Positions 8,473 to 19,017 of a stretch of 64,000 bases of DNA are shown in pieces. The position numbers and the translations under genes were made by a program. This DNA is from Limisphaerales bacterium. GTDB taxonomy: Bacteria; Verrucomicrobiota; Verrucomicrobiia; Limisphaerales; SXTU01. Position 1 is the first letter of the stretch. The number at the start of each line of letters is the position of its first letter. Location of the stretch: the NCBI GenBank assembly GCA_009773355.1, contig WRPG01000011.1, positions 116,091 to 180,090 of the forward strand, read 5' to 3'. The notes under the pieces were generated by a model. That model saw only the letters and a list, made by a program, of their open reading frames with translations, ran no database searches and was not told the DNA's origin.

Positions 8473-10752
8473 TCAGTCCTTCGCCTTCAAATGCAGCACC
8501 ACCGGGCCGTCGTGCGGCGGAGTGAAGCTCTGCACGGAGCCGCCGCGCACCGCTTCGCCTAACTGGCTCGCTTCGGTCCCGGGCGCGAACCACTCGACCG
8601 AAAATGTGGCCGAGGTGTTCCGCAGGTCCACCGTGAAGCCGCCGCGCCCCGGTTGGTAAGCGAGATACTCCCGGCCCGGATTCGCGAGGCAGTAGGCGGT
8701 CGAGGCCGCATCCGTGGAGGGCTGCATCGCGGCGAGATTGACCTTGCGCGACCAGGCGACGGTTTGCCCGATGCCTTTGCGCGACGCGACGGCTTCGGTC
8801 GGTGAGGCGTAGGCCCATTCCAGATACCAGATGTGATTGCCACGGCAGAACTGCTTCCAAAACCAGTCGTGGTCGCGCCGGGCGTTCCAGCCGAGATGGT
8901 CGGTGTCTGCGACAATGATTTTGCCCTGAAAATCCGGCGGCGGATTGGCTTTGAAGCCGAAGCCATTTCCGCCCGCTGCCGGCCCGTCCGACGGGGAAAC
9001 CCAGTCGGCGACACTTTGAAAGAGCATCTCGTTGCTGCCACGGCGCGCCCTGTCGCGGCTGTAGTAAAACGTGATGCCCGCCAGGTGTTGCTTCGGCATC
9101 CCCGCCTCGGCGCGGCGCACGAACCCGACCATGTGATTCTGCCACGGCGCGGAGTAGCTCCCGCCTTCGTTGGCGATTTCGTAGAGGACGTTGTCGAGGC
9201 CGTTGAGCGTTTCGAGCACCTTGCGGACATAGGCCTCCTGCACTGCGAGCACGCGCCGGCCCATCCCGGTGTCGCGCAACGAGTGGCTTTCCAAGCCCCA
9301 GCCATCGCCGTCCTCGTCGGCTTCGAGCCCGTTGATGTTGTTGGGTCCGGCGAGCGGATGATATTGCCACGCGTTGGTGACGTGCTGCACGCCCCAGCAC
9401 TCGAACAGCATGACCGCCACGTAAATTCCGCGCTCGCCAGCCAGCTTCACGCGCGAGCGCAGGCGCTCGAAATAGCCGTCGTCGAACTTGGACAGGTCGA
9501 ACTTGGGCTTGCCGTCGTTCGCCAAACCCGGCCCGGTGCGCTGCCACGGATGGGGCTGGCTGTGTTCGGTCTGTTTGGTCTTCGTGTCGCCCTCGGTCCA
9601 CTTGGGAAGCTCCCAGCGCCACAGCCGCGTGAAGTTGTGGCCGCTGGCCTCGAGCAGTTTCAGGAACGCGTCGAAATCGAAAACCGGCGGCGGCTCCGCG
9701 CCGGATTCGAGCCGGTGCCCGGTGTCCGGGAAGCTCTGCCAGATGTGCGAGCCGGCCAGATACACCGCGTGCAACGAGCCATCGGAATTTGTGGAGCCGT
9801 CGGCGAAGTAGCGCGGGTTCGTCGGATGCACGCGGAGCGGCCCGCGTGCGGCCGGCTTGGCTGCCGGTGTCCACTGCCCCGCAACCACTGCGAGTTGCGC
9901 GTGAGAAGCGGCGTCCTTGACTGCGCCTTCCACCAAGCCGAGGACGAACTTGTGCCCGGCACCGCGAAACTGCGGCTTGCCACCTGGTCCGCGCCCGAAG
10001 CCAAACACCACCATGCCGTCGGACGCATCGAGTCCGGCGCGCGTGCTGCCCATGAACCAGAGCGTGTCCGGCAACGCATCCTGCTCCGCCTGCGCGAGGA
10101 GGAGCACGCGGGGCGACTGGTCATCGCCGAAGTAGGCCCAGCGCCACTGCTCGAAGAGCTGGCGTTTGGTGTCAGTGATTTCGCGGCGCGGTCCGCCGGT
10201 GTCGGTGCCCCAGTAGTGCGTGCGCGGCGACCAGCGCCCGCCGATGGTGCCCTCGTAAAGAAACCACCACGCGTATTCAGCGGGAGCCTTCTCCATCGTG
10301 AACACGGCGTTCGTCTCGGTGAAACGCCACGACCACGCCCAGCGCCCGCTCTTGCTCACGGTGCGGATGGTGTCGCCACCCGCGAGCGAGCTCACGCACT
10401 GGTCATGGCCGGGATGGCCCGCGCCCGCGTCGGGGTTGTCCTTGCCAAAGACGGTGTTGGGAACGCCGCGAAAACCCGCCGCGGCGGACGCGGGGACTTC
10501 CTTCAACGGCTCCTTGCGAAAGGAAATCCAGTCCTTGCCGTCGCGGTCAATGAGCCGCGAGAAGCCGCCGCCCGCCTTGTCGTAGTGATACGTCGCGCTC
10601 GCCGTGGCGACCTTGAACTGCGCGCGCCCTTCGTGTTCCGCCTCGGTGATGGTCACGGCACGCGCGGATGCCAAGGCACCCAGCAACGCCAGCACGCCGA
10701 GGCAGCAATGGCTTCGTAAGCCGGCGCGCCGCGATGACGGCAGCCCGTTCAT
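8473..10752 (-). CDS. DUF4038-like / putative glycoside hydrolase TIM-barrel protein
   Basis: ORF 759 aa; HAVYLAGSHIWQSFPDTG...FDAFLKLLEASGHNFTRLWRWELP, VLYEIANEGG, putative collagen-binding-like C-term. Confidence 0.65.
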   Translation of the reverse strand: MNGLPSSRRAGLRSHCCLGVLALLGALASARAVTITEAEHEGRAQFKVATASATYHYDKAGGGFSRLIDRDGKDWISFRKEPLKEVPASAAAGFRGVPNTVFGKDNPDAGAGHPGHDQCVSSLAGGDTIRTVSKSGRWAWSWRFTETNAVFTMEKAPAEYAWWFLYEGTIGGRWSPRTHYWGTDTGGPRREITDTKRQLFEQWRWAYFGDDQSPRVLLLAQAEQDALPDTLWFMGSTRAGLDASDGMVVFGFGRGPGGKPQFRGAGHKFVLGLVEGAVKDAASHAQLAVVAGQWTPAAKPAARGPLRVHPTNPRYFADGSTNSDGSLHAVYLAGSHIWQSFPDTGHRLESGAEPPPVFDFDAFLKLLEASGHNFTRLWRWELPKWTEGDTKTKQTEHSQPHPWQRTGPGLANDGKPKFDLSKFDDGYFERLRSRVKLAGERGIYVAVMLFECWGVQHVTNAWQYHPLAGPNNINGLEADEDGDGWGLESHSLRDTGMGRRVLAVQEAYVRKVLETLNGLDNVLYEIANEGGSYSAPWQNHMVGFVRRAEAGMPKQHLAGITFYYSRDRARRGSNEMLFQSVADWVSPSDGPAAGGNGFGFKANPPPDFQGKIIVADTDHLGWNARRDHDWFWKQFCRGNHIWYLEWAYASPTEAVASRKGIGQTVAWSRKVNLAAMQPSTDAASTAYCLANPGREYLAYQPGRGGFTVDLRNTSATFSVEWFAPGTEASQLGEAVRGGSVQSFTPPHDGPVVLHLKAKD

Positions 10753-12011
10753 TTCTTGTATTCGATGAGCAGCACCGGGCCGGGCCAGTTAATCTCGAAC
10801 ATGTGGCCCATGAACGTCGAGAAGGTCGTGATCTCATTGCGGCCGGGCTTGAGGCGGGCAAGCGGAACCTCCAAGGCATCCTGATCGTAGTTGTGGAATT
10901 CGCCGAAGCGGCTGGCCAGGCGCTCGCCGTTGAGCCGCAGCTCGTGGACGCTGGTGTCCTCCACGTCGCCGCTCCACGTCGAGAGCACCAGCCGCGCGAA
11001 GGTCGCCCCGGCCAGGTCACTCTCTTTGAGCACGAAGCTGCCCTTGGGCGATTCCTTGCCGGCGCGCGACATCCATTTTTCGGGCACGACATCGCACTTG
11101 ATCATGCGCACGCCGCGATGGGCGCGCTTCTGCTCGAGGTTGCCGATGGGCGGCGTGAGATAAGTGAGTCCGGTGGTGTCAGTGATTCTGGCGCGGACGC
11201 GGACGGGCGCGGATTGGTCAGGCAGCCAGCGCGCGTCGTATTTCACGCGCCACGGCGCGCTCGTCACGGTGCCGAGGTGGTGCTGCAACACGCCGTGATG
11301 GGTCGAATACTGCCACTCGCGCCAGACGCCGTCGCCGTCCCAGTCGAAGTCGTCGTATTCGCCGATGAACTCGACGCGCACGATGGCACCGTTGGGGCTG
11401 CTGGCGCTCACTTCGAGCCGGAGCGTGTCGCCGAAGGTCGAGCCTTCCTTGGGCGAGATGAATTCGCCAGCCGGGTGCGGCTTCTTCGTGGCATCGTAAA
11501 ACACGCGCGCCGTGAAGTCGTAAATCCAGTAGAAGCCCCAGTCGTTGGCGAAGGCGATCTGCTTGCCGGCGGTGAAGCGGAACACGTTTTCGCCCTTGAC
11601 CAGTTGCGCGAGCGGGATGGGCGCGGCGTTGTTGCCGAGCAGCACGCGGTAAAAGCGCTGCGGCTCCGTCGGCGTGCCGGACAGCGTGGGCAGATCAATC
11701 CAGCCGTGGTCGTTGACGCGGAAGCGCTGGCCGGCGGTGCCGATGTGCCCGCCCCAATACTCGGCGCTCAACTCCGCGCGCGTCGCGCCGGCGACATCGA
11801 GCGTGAGCGGCTTGGGCACATGGCGCTTCATCGTGGCCATGCCGATGTGCTCGCCGGTGAAGACGCGCTTGGTGTCGGGATCGAGTTCCGCGAAATGCGT
11901 CGTGGGCGGCGCACCGTAAGTGTAGGTGACCTCGCGGAACACCTCCTGGCTTGGCGCGGATGACCCCGCCACGAGGGCGAGCAAGGCGAGGAAGGGGCGG
12001 CCGTAGTTCAT
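10749..12011 (-). CDS. Secreted hypothetical protein (420 aa)
   Basis: Signal peptide-like N-term, 4-nt overlap with downstream gene, collinear cluster; no family recognised. Confidence 0.6.
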   Translation of the reverse strand: MNYGRPFLALLALVAGSSAPSQEVFREVTYTYGAPPTTHFAELDPDTKRVFTGEHIGMATMKRHVPKPLTLDVAGATRAELSAEYWGGHIGTAGQRFRVNDHGWIDLPTLSGTPTEPQRFYRVLLGNNAAPIPLAQLVKGENVFRFTAGKQIAFANDWGFYWIYDFTARVFYDATKKPHPAGEFISPKEGSTFGDTLRLEVSASSPNGAIVRVEFIGEYDDFDWDGDGVWREWQYSTHHGVLQHHLGTVTSAPWRVKYDARWLPDQSAPVRVRARITDTTGLTYLTPPIGNLEQKRAHRGVRMIKCDVVPEKWMSRAGKESPKGSFVLKESDLAGATFARLVLSTWSGDVEDTSVHELRLNGERLASRFGEFHNYDQDALEVPLARLKPGRNEITTFSTFMGHMFEINWPGPVLLIEYKK

Positions 12012-12021
12012 AGGCGGAGGT

Positions 12022-12888
12022 TCAGTTCAGCGCCGGCATCCGCTTGCGGAACTCGGTCGGGTTCACTTTCTTGGCGCGGCGGAAACTCCGGTTGAAGCTG
12101 GCCACGTTGGCGAAGCCGCAGGCCAGCGCGACCTCGGTGACGTTCATCTCGTGCTCGGAGAGCAGACGGCAGGCGCGGCCGATGCGCAGCTCGGTCACGA
12201 AGTCATGGAAGGTTTTCCCGGTGCGGGCCTTGAAGAAGCGGCTGAACGCGCCGGGACTGAAGTGCGCGGCGGCGGCGATCTCGTCGCGATGGATCGGCTC
12301 GGCGATGCGCTCCTGGATCAGCTCGCAGACCTTGCGGAGGCGTTCGCCATTCTGGTCGGGCAGCTTGGGCAGGAAGCCGGCGCTGCAAATCGGCACCAGT
12401 TCCTCCGAGCCGGCGAGCAGGTGCAGGAGTTGCAAGAGGTCCAGCACACGTTGGAAGCCCTCGTGCGACGGCATCGCCTGCATCAGCGCGGCGGCCGCCC
12501 GGCGGGCTTTGCCGCGCGCCTGCAAGCCCACGGCGGCGCGCTTGAGCAGGCGGTGGATCGGCTCGGCTTCCGACCGCTTGAAAAAATCCGCGCCGAGAAA
12601 GTCCTCCGTGAAATAGACGATGACGCAGTGGAGTTCGCGGTCGCGCCGCGTGGCCGGCTCATCGAACTGCCACGCGTGGGGCAGGTTCGGGCCGAGCAAG
12701 GAGACTTCGCCGGCCTCCAGCGGCCCGATGTTGTCGCCGACGATGCGGTGGCCCGCGCCCTTGATGACGAGCCCGAGCTGATACTCCGGGTGGAAATGCC
12801 AGGTGCAGTGGTAGCTCGGCCCGCGCAGTTCGAGGAGGCGGAGGGATTCCTGCGCCGGGTGGGTCACCTGATGGTAGGTCACTTTCAT
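12022..12888 (-). CDS. AraC-family transcriptional regulator with cupin sensor domain
   Basis: N-term WHFHPEYQLGLVIKGAGHRIVGDNI cupin; C-term AAHFSPGAFSRFFKARTGKTFHDFVTELRIGRACRLLSEHEMNVTEVALACGFANVASFNRSFRRAKKVNPTEFRK HTH. Confidence 0.93.
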   Translation of the reverse strand: MKVTYHQVTHPAQESLRLLELRGPSYHCTWHFHPEYQLGLVIKGAGHRIVGDNIGPLEAGEVSLLGPNLPHAWQFDEPATRRDRELHCVIVYFTEDFLGADFFKRSEAEPIHRLLKRAAVGLQARGKARRAAAALMQAMPSHEGFQRVLDLLQLLHLLAGSEELVPICSAGFLPKLPDQNGERLRKVCELIQERIAEPIHRDEIAAAAHFSPGAFSRFFKARTGKTFHDFVTELRIGRACRLLSEHEMNVTEVALACGFANVASFNRSFRRAKKVNPTEFRKRMPALN

Positions 12889-13105
12889 GGCAAGCTTGAG
12901 TTCGTCGAGTTCATCGCCCGCGCGCGGCTGGGTGGCTTGGGCAAAATCTTTTTACCCATGCCGGCGGGGCGGCACAACGCAAACCGCCGAAAGGTCACCG
13001 AAAGACAAAAACTCGGCACGGAGGGAGTAGCGACGGCCCGGCGGAAGGCTCAGGCTGAAACCGTCATCAACCATCAACCACCCACTCCATCCATTTCATC
13101 CACCC

Positions 13106-13906
13106 ATGAAGTCCCGAGCCTGTCCGGCCATTGACCAGCGCGCGTTCACCCTCATCGAGCTGCTCGTGGTCATCGCCATCATCGCGATTCTTGCCGGCAT
13201 GTTGCTGCCGGCCTTGAGCAAGGCGAAGGCGAAGGCCAAGACCACCCAGTGCCTGAACAACAACCGGCAACTGGGGATGGCGACGATCCTCTACAAGGAC
13301 GAGTTCGACGACCGGTTTTGCTTCGGCCCGTTCCGGGTCAACAACGCGGCGAGGCTGGTGAACCCCGGTGGCTGGGTGGCCATGCTCATCCCCTACATGG
13401 GCGGCAGCACCAATACCAACAGCCCGCCCAAGTCACTGGTCTGCTCCGCCGCCATGAACGATTTGCTGGGCCAGTTCCCGTTCAAGGTGCATTACCGGGC
13501 CAACCGGCACGTCTTTCGTGACACTACCTTCGCGGCGGCCCCGGCTCCGCTGCGCAGCGCGTTCATCCAGCAACCGTCGCAGATCAACATCCATACGGAG
13601 AAGGAGGCCAACAACGGCGGTTTCTCCGACGACGTGGGCGCCTTCAACGGCTATCGCACCAGTTGGAACTCCACCCCCGCCTCGCGGCTCAGCATGAGGC
13701 GACACAATGACGGCATGGTGGGCACGGCGGCGGATGGTCACGCTGAGTGGCTGCGGATGCCGCCTTTCAGCTTCGGAGCCGCCGCCCCCGCAAACCTGGA
13801 GGCGCTGGGGGACGTGGGCGGCGGTGATCAAACCGGTGCCAGTTGGCCCAAGGGCGGGCGGGAGAAGCTTTTCATTCGTTTCCAAAGTGCCGGCGGCGGC
13901 TTCTGA
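13106..13906 (+). CDS. Type II secretion/pseudopilin-like protein (prepilin N-methylation motif)
   Basis: [30 protein letters not shown]; 266 aa. Confidence 0.88.
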   Translation: MKSRACPAIDQRAFTLIELLVVIAIIAILAGMLLPALSKAKAKAKTTQCLNNNRQLGMATILYKDEFDDRFCFGPFRVNNAARLVNPGGWVAMLIPYMGGSTNTNSPPKSLVCSAAMNDLLGQFPFKVHYRANRHVFRDTTFAAAPAPLRSAFIQQPSQINIHTEKEANNGGFSDDVGAFNGYRTSWNSTPASRLSMRRHNDGMVGTAADGHAEWLRMPPFSFGAAAPANLEALGDVGGGDQTGASWPKGGREKLFIRFQSAGGGF

Positions 13907-13934
13907 ACGTCGCCCAGTCTCAACCCAGCCTGCC

Positions 13935-14798
13935 ATGAAGTTCAAACCCCGCTCCGCCACTGTTTGCCGGGCCTTCACCCTCATCGAATTGCTCGTCGTC
14001 ATCGCCATCATTGCGATCCTGGCCGGGATGCTGTTGCCGGCCTTGAGCAAGGCCAAGCAGAAGGGGCAGGGCATCGCGTGCCTCAACAACAGCAAGCAAA
14101 TCCTGCTCGCGTGGCAGCTCTACGCCGGCGACCACGACGACCGCATGGCCTGGTGCGCCAACTCCGCGAACGCGGGCAAACAGGCGAACGCGGCGAGCTG
14201 GGTGGCCGGCTTCCTCGGCAAGCCGGGCACCAACCCCACCGACAACACGAACACCGACATGCTCATCGGCCAGGGCTTCGTGCAGTTCGGCTCCATCGGC
14301 CAATACACGAAGGTGTGGCAGGTCTACAAGTGCCCGGCGGACAAGAGCACTTTCGGCGGTGCCTCCCGCGCGCGGAGCATCTCGATGAACGGCTTCATGA
14401 ACCCGAACCCGACGAGCAGCCCGAGCGGCGGCCTGACCACCGGCGTCTATGCCACGCTCCCCAAGTTCAAGCGCCTCGGCGACCTCGTGTCCCTCTCGCC
14501 GGCAGACGCGATGGTGTTCTGGGATGAACACGAGGACAGCATCAATGACGGCTTCTTCCTGGTCGTGGGCAACGGCGCCAATCCCAAAAATCCCGCGCAA
14601 TACCGGATCGTGGACTGGCCCGCCTCGTATCACAACGGCTGCGCGGGCATCGCCTTCGCGGACGGCCACTCCGAGATTCACAAATGGCAGGATGCGCGCA
14701 CCATGCCGCGCGTCGGCCAGTTGCCGGCCGGCACCCAGGCACAGCCCAACAACCCCGACATCGGCTGGATGCAGGCGCACGCGACGGCGGTGCCCTGA
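13935..14798 (+). CDS. Second pseudopilin-like protein
   Basis: [45 protein letters not shown]...; internal ATG at 13935. Confidence 0.88.
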   Translation: MKFKPRSATVCRAFTLIELLVVIAIIAILAGMLLPALSKAKQKGQGIACLNNSKQILLAWQLYAGDHDDRMAWCANSANAGKQANAASWVAGFLGKPGTNPTDNTNTDMLIGQGFVQFGSIGQYTKVWQVYKCPADKSTFGGASRARSISMNGFMNPNPTSSPSGGLTTGVYATLPKFKRLGDLVSLSPADAMVFWDEHEDSINDGFFLVVGNGANPKNPAQYRIVDWPASYHNGCAGIAFADGHSEIHKWQDARTMPRVGQLPAGTQAQPNNPDIGWMQAHATAVP

Positions 14799-14826
14799 CC
14801 CGGTCTCCCTCACCCAACATCCCAAT

Positions 14827-15552
14827 ATGAAATCCCTCGCAGTCCTGCTCGCTCTCGCCTTCGCCAGCGCCGTTTCAGTGGCGGCGGCGGAACCGGAATT
14901 CCAGCCCCTCTTCAACGGCAAGGACCTCACCGGCTGGGAGGGCAAGCCGGAGTATTTCTCGGTGAAGGACGGCGTGATTCACGCCGAGACCACAGCGGCC
15001 AATCCCCTGAAGAAAAACACCTTCCTCATCTACACCGCGCGGGAGTTCGGCGACTTCGAGCTGCGCTTCGACTACAAGTGCGTGGGCGGCAACTCCGGGA
15101 TGCAGTATCGCAGCGAGCGCCTGCCGGACTTCGTGCTCAAGGGCTACCAGTCCGACTTCGAGAACACCAACCGCTTCACCGGGATGTTCTTCGAGGAGAA
15201 CGGCCGCATGTTCATGGCCTATCCCGGCGAATACGTGACCGTGAAGCCGCTCACCGACGCGGACAAGGCGCAGGACAAGCGCGGCAAGGCCAGGGCGAAG
15301 CTGGACAAGGTGAAGTTCGCCACCACCGAGGAAAGCTTCAGCCACATCAAGGACGCGACCGCGTGGCACTCGATGACCATCATCGCCCGCGGCAACACGT
15401 TCGTTCACATCCTCGACGGCCGCGTGATGAGCGTGGCTGTGGACGAGGACGCGAAGAACTTCCGCAAGGCCGGCCTGCTCGGCCTGCAAGTCCACCAAGG
15501 CCCGCCGATGACGGTTGACCTGAAGAATGTCCGCATCCGCGAGCTGAAGTGA
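14827..15552 (+). CDS. DUF1080 (3-keto-disaccharide hydrolase-like) protein
   Basis: EPEFQPLFNGKDLTGWEGKPEYFSVKDGVIHAE...FGDFELRFDYKCVGGNSGMQYRS...GLLGLQVHQGPPMTVDLKNVRIRELK. Confidence 0.9.
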   Translation: MKSLAVLLALAFASAVSVAAAEPEFQPLFNGKDLTGWEGKPEYFSVKDGVIHAETTAANPLKKNTFLIYTAREFGDFELRFDYKCVGGNSGMQYRSERLPDFVLKGYQSDFENTNRFTGMFFEENGRMFMAYPGEYVTVKPLTDADKAQDKRGKARAKLDKVKFATTEESFSHIKDATAWHSMTIIARGNTFVHILDGRVMSVAVDEDAKNFRKAGLLGLQVHQGPPMTVDLKNVRIRELK

Positions 15553-15643
15553 GCCGCGCCACCTCGAAGGTGTGGTTCAGTCGGTCGCGAGGGGCCATGA
15601 AATCGCCGTTGTCATCACGGGGCCGGCGGCTATGCTGTCGGCC

Positions 15644-16099
15644 ATGCGTTGCGCGTCTGGATTGGTTGCCGTCCTCCTCTTCCTCAGCGCCGCCCTCGCC
15701 CAGGCGGGCAGCGGCAAGGTGCTCAAGGTGCTGCCCCACTTCCTCGACCGCGCCGGCAAGTCTACGCTCTCGCCCAGCCTCTTCGAGCGCGACGCGTATC
15801 AAGCGCACTTGCGCAAGCACCCGGAGGAAATCAGCGCGCTGCGATTCGACGTGAACTGGTCGGCGGGCGGCGGGAAGTCTGCGGGTCTCAAACTGCGGGT
15901 TGAAGCGCGCGGCGGCAAGGCGGCGGCGCAGCCGAAGACGCTCGAAACCACCGTGAAGCCCGGCTGGACCGGCAGCGCGTGGTCGGCGGTGACGCTGGAC
16001 AAGGACGCCTACCACCAGCTCGGCAGCGTGGTCGCGTGGCGCGTGACGCTGTGGGACGGCGAGACGATGCTGGCGGAGCAGAAGTCGTTTTTGTGGTGA
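15644..16099 (+). CDS. Secreted hypothetical protein
   Basis: MRCASGLVAVLLFLSAALAQA signal peptide; 151 aa. Confidence 0.6.
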   Translation: MRCASGLVAVLLFLSAALAQAGSGKVLKVLPHFLDRAGKSTLSPSLFERDAYQAHLRKHPEEISALRFDVNWSAGGGKSAGLKLRVEARGGKAAAQPKTLETTVKPGWTGSAWSAVTLDKDAYHQLGSVVAWRVTLWDGETMLAEQKSFLW

Positions 16100-16139
16100 G
16101 CGGGGCAGGGGAACCCTGTCCAAGTTGGAGTCCTGAAGC

Positions 16140-16850
16140 ATGAGCCAGTCGCGCAACCCCATCATCGTCGCCCTCGACGTGCCGCACTTGGAATCGGCCC
16201 TCGCCTTGGTCACGCAGCTCGCACCAGTCGTCGGCGCGTTCAAGGTGGGCAAGGAACTCTTCGTCGCCACCGGGCCGGACATCGTGCGGCGCATCCGCGA
16301 CACGGGCGCGTCCGTCTTCCTCGACCTCAAGTTCCACGACATTCCCAACACGGTTGCGAAGGCCGTGGAGGCGGCGGTGCGGCTCGACGTGCAGATGCTG
16401 ACCATCCACACCAGCGGCGGGCTGGCGATGATGCAGGCGGCGCAGCAGTCGGCGGAGGCAGCCGCGCTCCGCACCGGCAAGACGCAGCCGCTGGTGCTGG
16501 GCGTCACAGTGCTGACGAGCCTGAACACGAACGACCTGGCGGAAGTCGGCGTGCCGCACGACGTGGGCAATCAGGTCGAGCGGCTGGCGAGCCTGGCGGC
16601 CAAGGCGGGCTTGGGCGGGCTGGTTTGCTCCCCGCTGGAGATCGCCCGGCTGCGCCAGATCCTTCCGCAAAGTGTTCAGCTCGTGACCCCCGGCATCCGC
16701 CCCGCCGACAGCAAGGCCGACGACCAGAAGCGCACGCTCACGCCGAAGGAGGCGATGACAGCGGGCGCGAGCTGGCTGGTGATTGGCCGGCCCATCTGCG
16801 CCGCGCCGAACCCACGCGCGGCAGCGGAGGCGATTCTCGCTTCGCTGTAG
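16140..16850 (+). CDS. pyrF: Orotidine 5'-phosphate decarboxylase
   Basis: NPIIVALDVPHLESALALV, GAFKVGKELF, VFLDLKFHDIPNTVAKA, TPGIRPA. Confidence 0.92.
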   Translation: MSQSRNPIIVALDVPHLESALALVTQLAPVVGAFKVGKELFVATGPDIVRRIRDTGASVFLDLKFHDIPNTVAKAVEAAVRLDVQMLTIHTSGGLAMMQAAQQSAEAAALRTGKTQPLVLGVTVLTSLNTNDLAEVGVPHDVGNQVERLASLAAKAGLGGLVCSPLEIARLRQILPQSVQLVTPGIRPADSKADDQKRTLTPKEAMTAGASWLVIGRPICAAPNPRAAAEAILASL

Positions 16851-16855
16851 AGCAG

Positions 16856-16945
16856 GTTCAAAGTTTCAAGTTCAAGGTTCAAAGGTGTCCGGTGCATCCG
16901 AGCGCTTCAGCCCGACTTGGAACCTCGAACCTTGAACTTTGAACT
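16856..16945. repeat. Intergenic inverted repeat of short words (TTCAAAGTTTCAAGTTCAAGGTTC ... GAACCTTGAACTTTGAAC)
   Basis: Complementary arms visible after pyrF stop. Confidence 0.75.
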
Positions 16946-17003
16946 CCTCATCCAACCCGACTTGCGCCTTGCAGTTTGAAGTCCGCCCGGTAGTTTCGCG
17001 CGC

Positions 17004-17276
17004 GTGTCACAACCGGTGAAAAAGACGAAGCCACCCAAGGCCGTGATGCTCGGCGTCGGACTCGACTCCGACGGGCACAAGCGCGTGACGACCGGCGACA
17101 ACTTCGCCCTCGTCGGCGGCTCGAAGGACACCCATGAGCAGATGACCGAGAAGGCCATCAAGATCAACGAGAAGCTCAAGCAGAAGGGCAAGCAGCTCGA
17201 AGAAGTCTCACGCGAGGAGTTCGACGACATCGCGCACTCCGTCGGCCTGCACAAGCACAGCCCACAGGCAAACTGA
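17004..17276 (+). CDS. Small hypothetical protein (90 aa) upstream of nuoA
   Basis: ORF 6 nt upstream of nuoA; GTG start. Confidence 0.5.
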   Translation: MSQPVKKTKPPKAVMLGVGLDSDGHKRVTTGDNFALVGGSKDTHEQMTEKAIKINEKLKQKGKQLEEVSREEFDDIAHSVGLHKHSPQAN

Positions 17277-17282
17277 TTTCCC

Positions 17283-17660
17283 ATGGGCGCCGACCAACAT
17301 CCTTACCTCTTCCTCCTCGTCTTCTTCGTGATGGCGCTGGGCTTCGCGGTCGGGCCGCTCATCCTCGCGATGCTGTGGGCGAAGATTTTTTCCCCGGCGA
17401 AACCCGGCGAGATGAAGAACGCGACTTACGAGTGCGGCCTGGAATCCAAGGGCGACGCCTGGGTGGCCTTCAAGTCCGAGTATTACCTCTACGGCATCCT
17501 GTTCCTCATCTTCGACGTGGAGACGATCTTCCTCCTTCCGTTCTGCGTCGCCTTCACGGGCCTGTCCGTGGGCGCGTGCCTGGCGATGCTCGTCTTCGTG
17601 CTCCTGCTGGTCGAGGGACTGGCGTGGGCGTGGGTGAAGGGAGTGCTCACTTGGAAATGA
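17283..17660 (+). CDS. nuoA: NADH-quinone oxidoreductase subunit A
   Basis: [48 protein letters not shown]. Confidence 0.93.
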   Translation: MGADQHPYLFLLVFFVMALGFAVGPLILAMLWAKIFSPAKPGEMKNATYECGLESKGDAWVAFKSEYYLYGILFLIFDVETIFLLPFCVAFTGLSVGACLAMLVFVLLLVEGLAWAWVKGVLTWK

Positions 17661-17671
17661 AGACGGGAAAC

Positions 17672-17749
17672 GGAGTGCTGGAGTGCTGGAGTGCTGGAGC
17701 AATGCAGCCCCTTGGCCACCACTCCACCACTCCATCACTCCACCACTCC
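17672..17749. repeat. Short-period inverted repeat between nuoA and nuoB (GGAGTGCTGGAGTGCTGGAGTGCTGGAG ... CCACCACTCCACCACTCCATCACTCCACCACTCC)
   Basis: 8-9 bp tandem units forming complementary arms. Confidence 0.8.
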
Positions 17750-17757
17750 GCCTGATT

Positions 17758-18366
17758 ATGGACGACGGACTCCGCAACGAACTCAGCAAGCAAGGCGTCG
17801 TGGTCGTGAAGCTCGAGGAGCTTTACAACTGGGGCCGCAAGAACTCCGTCTGGCCGCTCTCCTTCGGCCTCGCGTGCTGCGCCATCGAGATGATGGCCGC
17901 CAGCATGGCCCGCTACGACCTCGCCCGCTTCGGCGCGGAAGTCTTCCGCCCCTCGCCCCGGCAGGCGGACCTCATGATCGTGGCCGGCACCGTCACCAAG
18001 AAGATGGCCCCGCAGGTCGTGCGCCTCTACAACCAGATGCCGGAGCCGAAATACGTCATCGCCATGGGCGCGTGCGCCATCAGCGGCGGTCCGTTCAAGC
18101 AGGGCTACAATGTCCTCAAGGGCATAGACAGATACATCCCGGTGGACGTCCACATCCCCGGCTGCCCGCCCCGGCCCGAGGCGCTCATCCACGCCTTCAT
18201 GACCCTCCAGCGGAAGATTGACGCCCAGAAAGTCTTCGGCCCCGATCGCGCGCATTACTTCGACGCCAGCAAGCCCAGCGAATTCCCCGTCCCGCTCTTC
18301 GGCGAGCACGACTTGGTGCCGCCGAAGAATCCGAACGTGTGGGAACCGGCGGTGGTGGTGCGCTGA
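17758..18366 (+). CDS. nuoB: NADH-quinone oxidoreductase subunit B
   Basis: [43 protein letters not shown]. Confidence 0.95.
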   Translation: MDDGLRNELSKQGVVVVKLEELYNWGRKNSVWPLSFGLACCAIEMMAASMARYDLARFGAEVFRPSPRQADLMIVAGTVTKKMAPQVVRLYNQMPEPKYVIAMGACAISGGPFKQGYNVLKGIDRYIPVDVHIPGCPPRPEALIHAFMTLQRKIDAQKVFGPDRAHYFDASKPSEFPVPLFGEHDLVPPKNPNVWEPAVVVR

Positions 18367-18378
18367 ACTTGTCTTTCC

Positions 18379-19017
18379 GTGGAAACCCTTGAGCAAACCA
18401 AAGCCCGCGCCGAAGCCGCCGTGCCCGGCGCGCAGTTGAGCGTCGTGAAGAACGACAGCCCCAGCGCGCAGCATTCGTTGCTCGTGGATGTCGAGCACGC
18501 CTACGCCGTCGCCAAGTTCCTCCGCGATGACCCGCAGCTCCGCCTCGACTATTGCTCGAACGTCACCGGGGTTGATTTCCTTGATGCCGAGCTGTCCGAG
18601 AAGGTGAAGGTCAAGAAGGTCGTGGACGGCGTGGAGAAGGAGGTCGAGGAAGTGAAGAAGACCAAGCGCGCCGGCTACCTTGAAGCGGTCTATCACCTCT
18701 ACTCGATGAGCTTGAAGCACGGGCCGGTCATCCTGCGCCAGCGCACGCCGGGCCGCGCGGACCTGGTGAAGGTCACGTCGCTCACGCCGCTGTGGCGGAG
18801 CTGCGAGTTTCAGGAGCGCGAGGTGTTCGACCTCTACGGCGTGCTCTTTGACGGGCACCCGGACTTGCGGCGGATTCTGATGTGGGACGGTTTCAAGGAC
18901 TACCCGATGCGCAAGGATTACGTGGAGCCGGACGATTACGAATACGAGCCAACGCCGCACGATGAGGTGCTGGAGAAGGCGAAGGCGCATCAGGCAGCGC
19001 AGGAGGTGAAGGCGTGA
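18379..19017 (+). CDS. nuoC: NADH-quinone oxidoreductase subunit C
   Basis: VTSLTPLWRSCEFQEREVFDLYGVLFDGHPDLRRILMWDGFKDYPMRKDY. Confidence 0.93.
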   Translation: METLEQTKARAEAAVPGAQLSVVKNDSPSAQHSLLVDVEHAYAVAKFLRDDPQLRLDYCSNVTGVDFLDAELSEKVKVKKVVDGVEKEVEEVKKTKRAGYLEAVYHLYSMSLKHGPVILRQRTPGRADLVKVTSLTPLWRSCEFQEREVFDLYGVLFDGHPDLRRILMWDGFKDYPMRKDYVEPDDYEYEPTPHDEVLEKAKAHQAAQEVKA

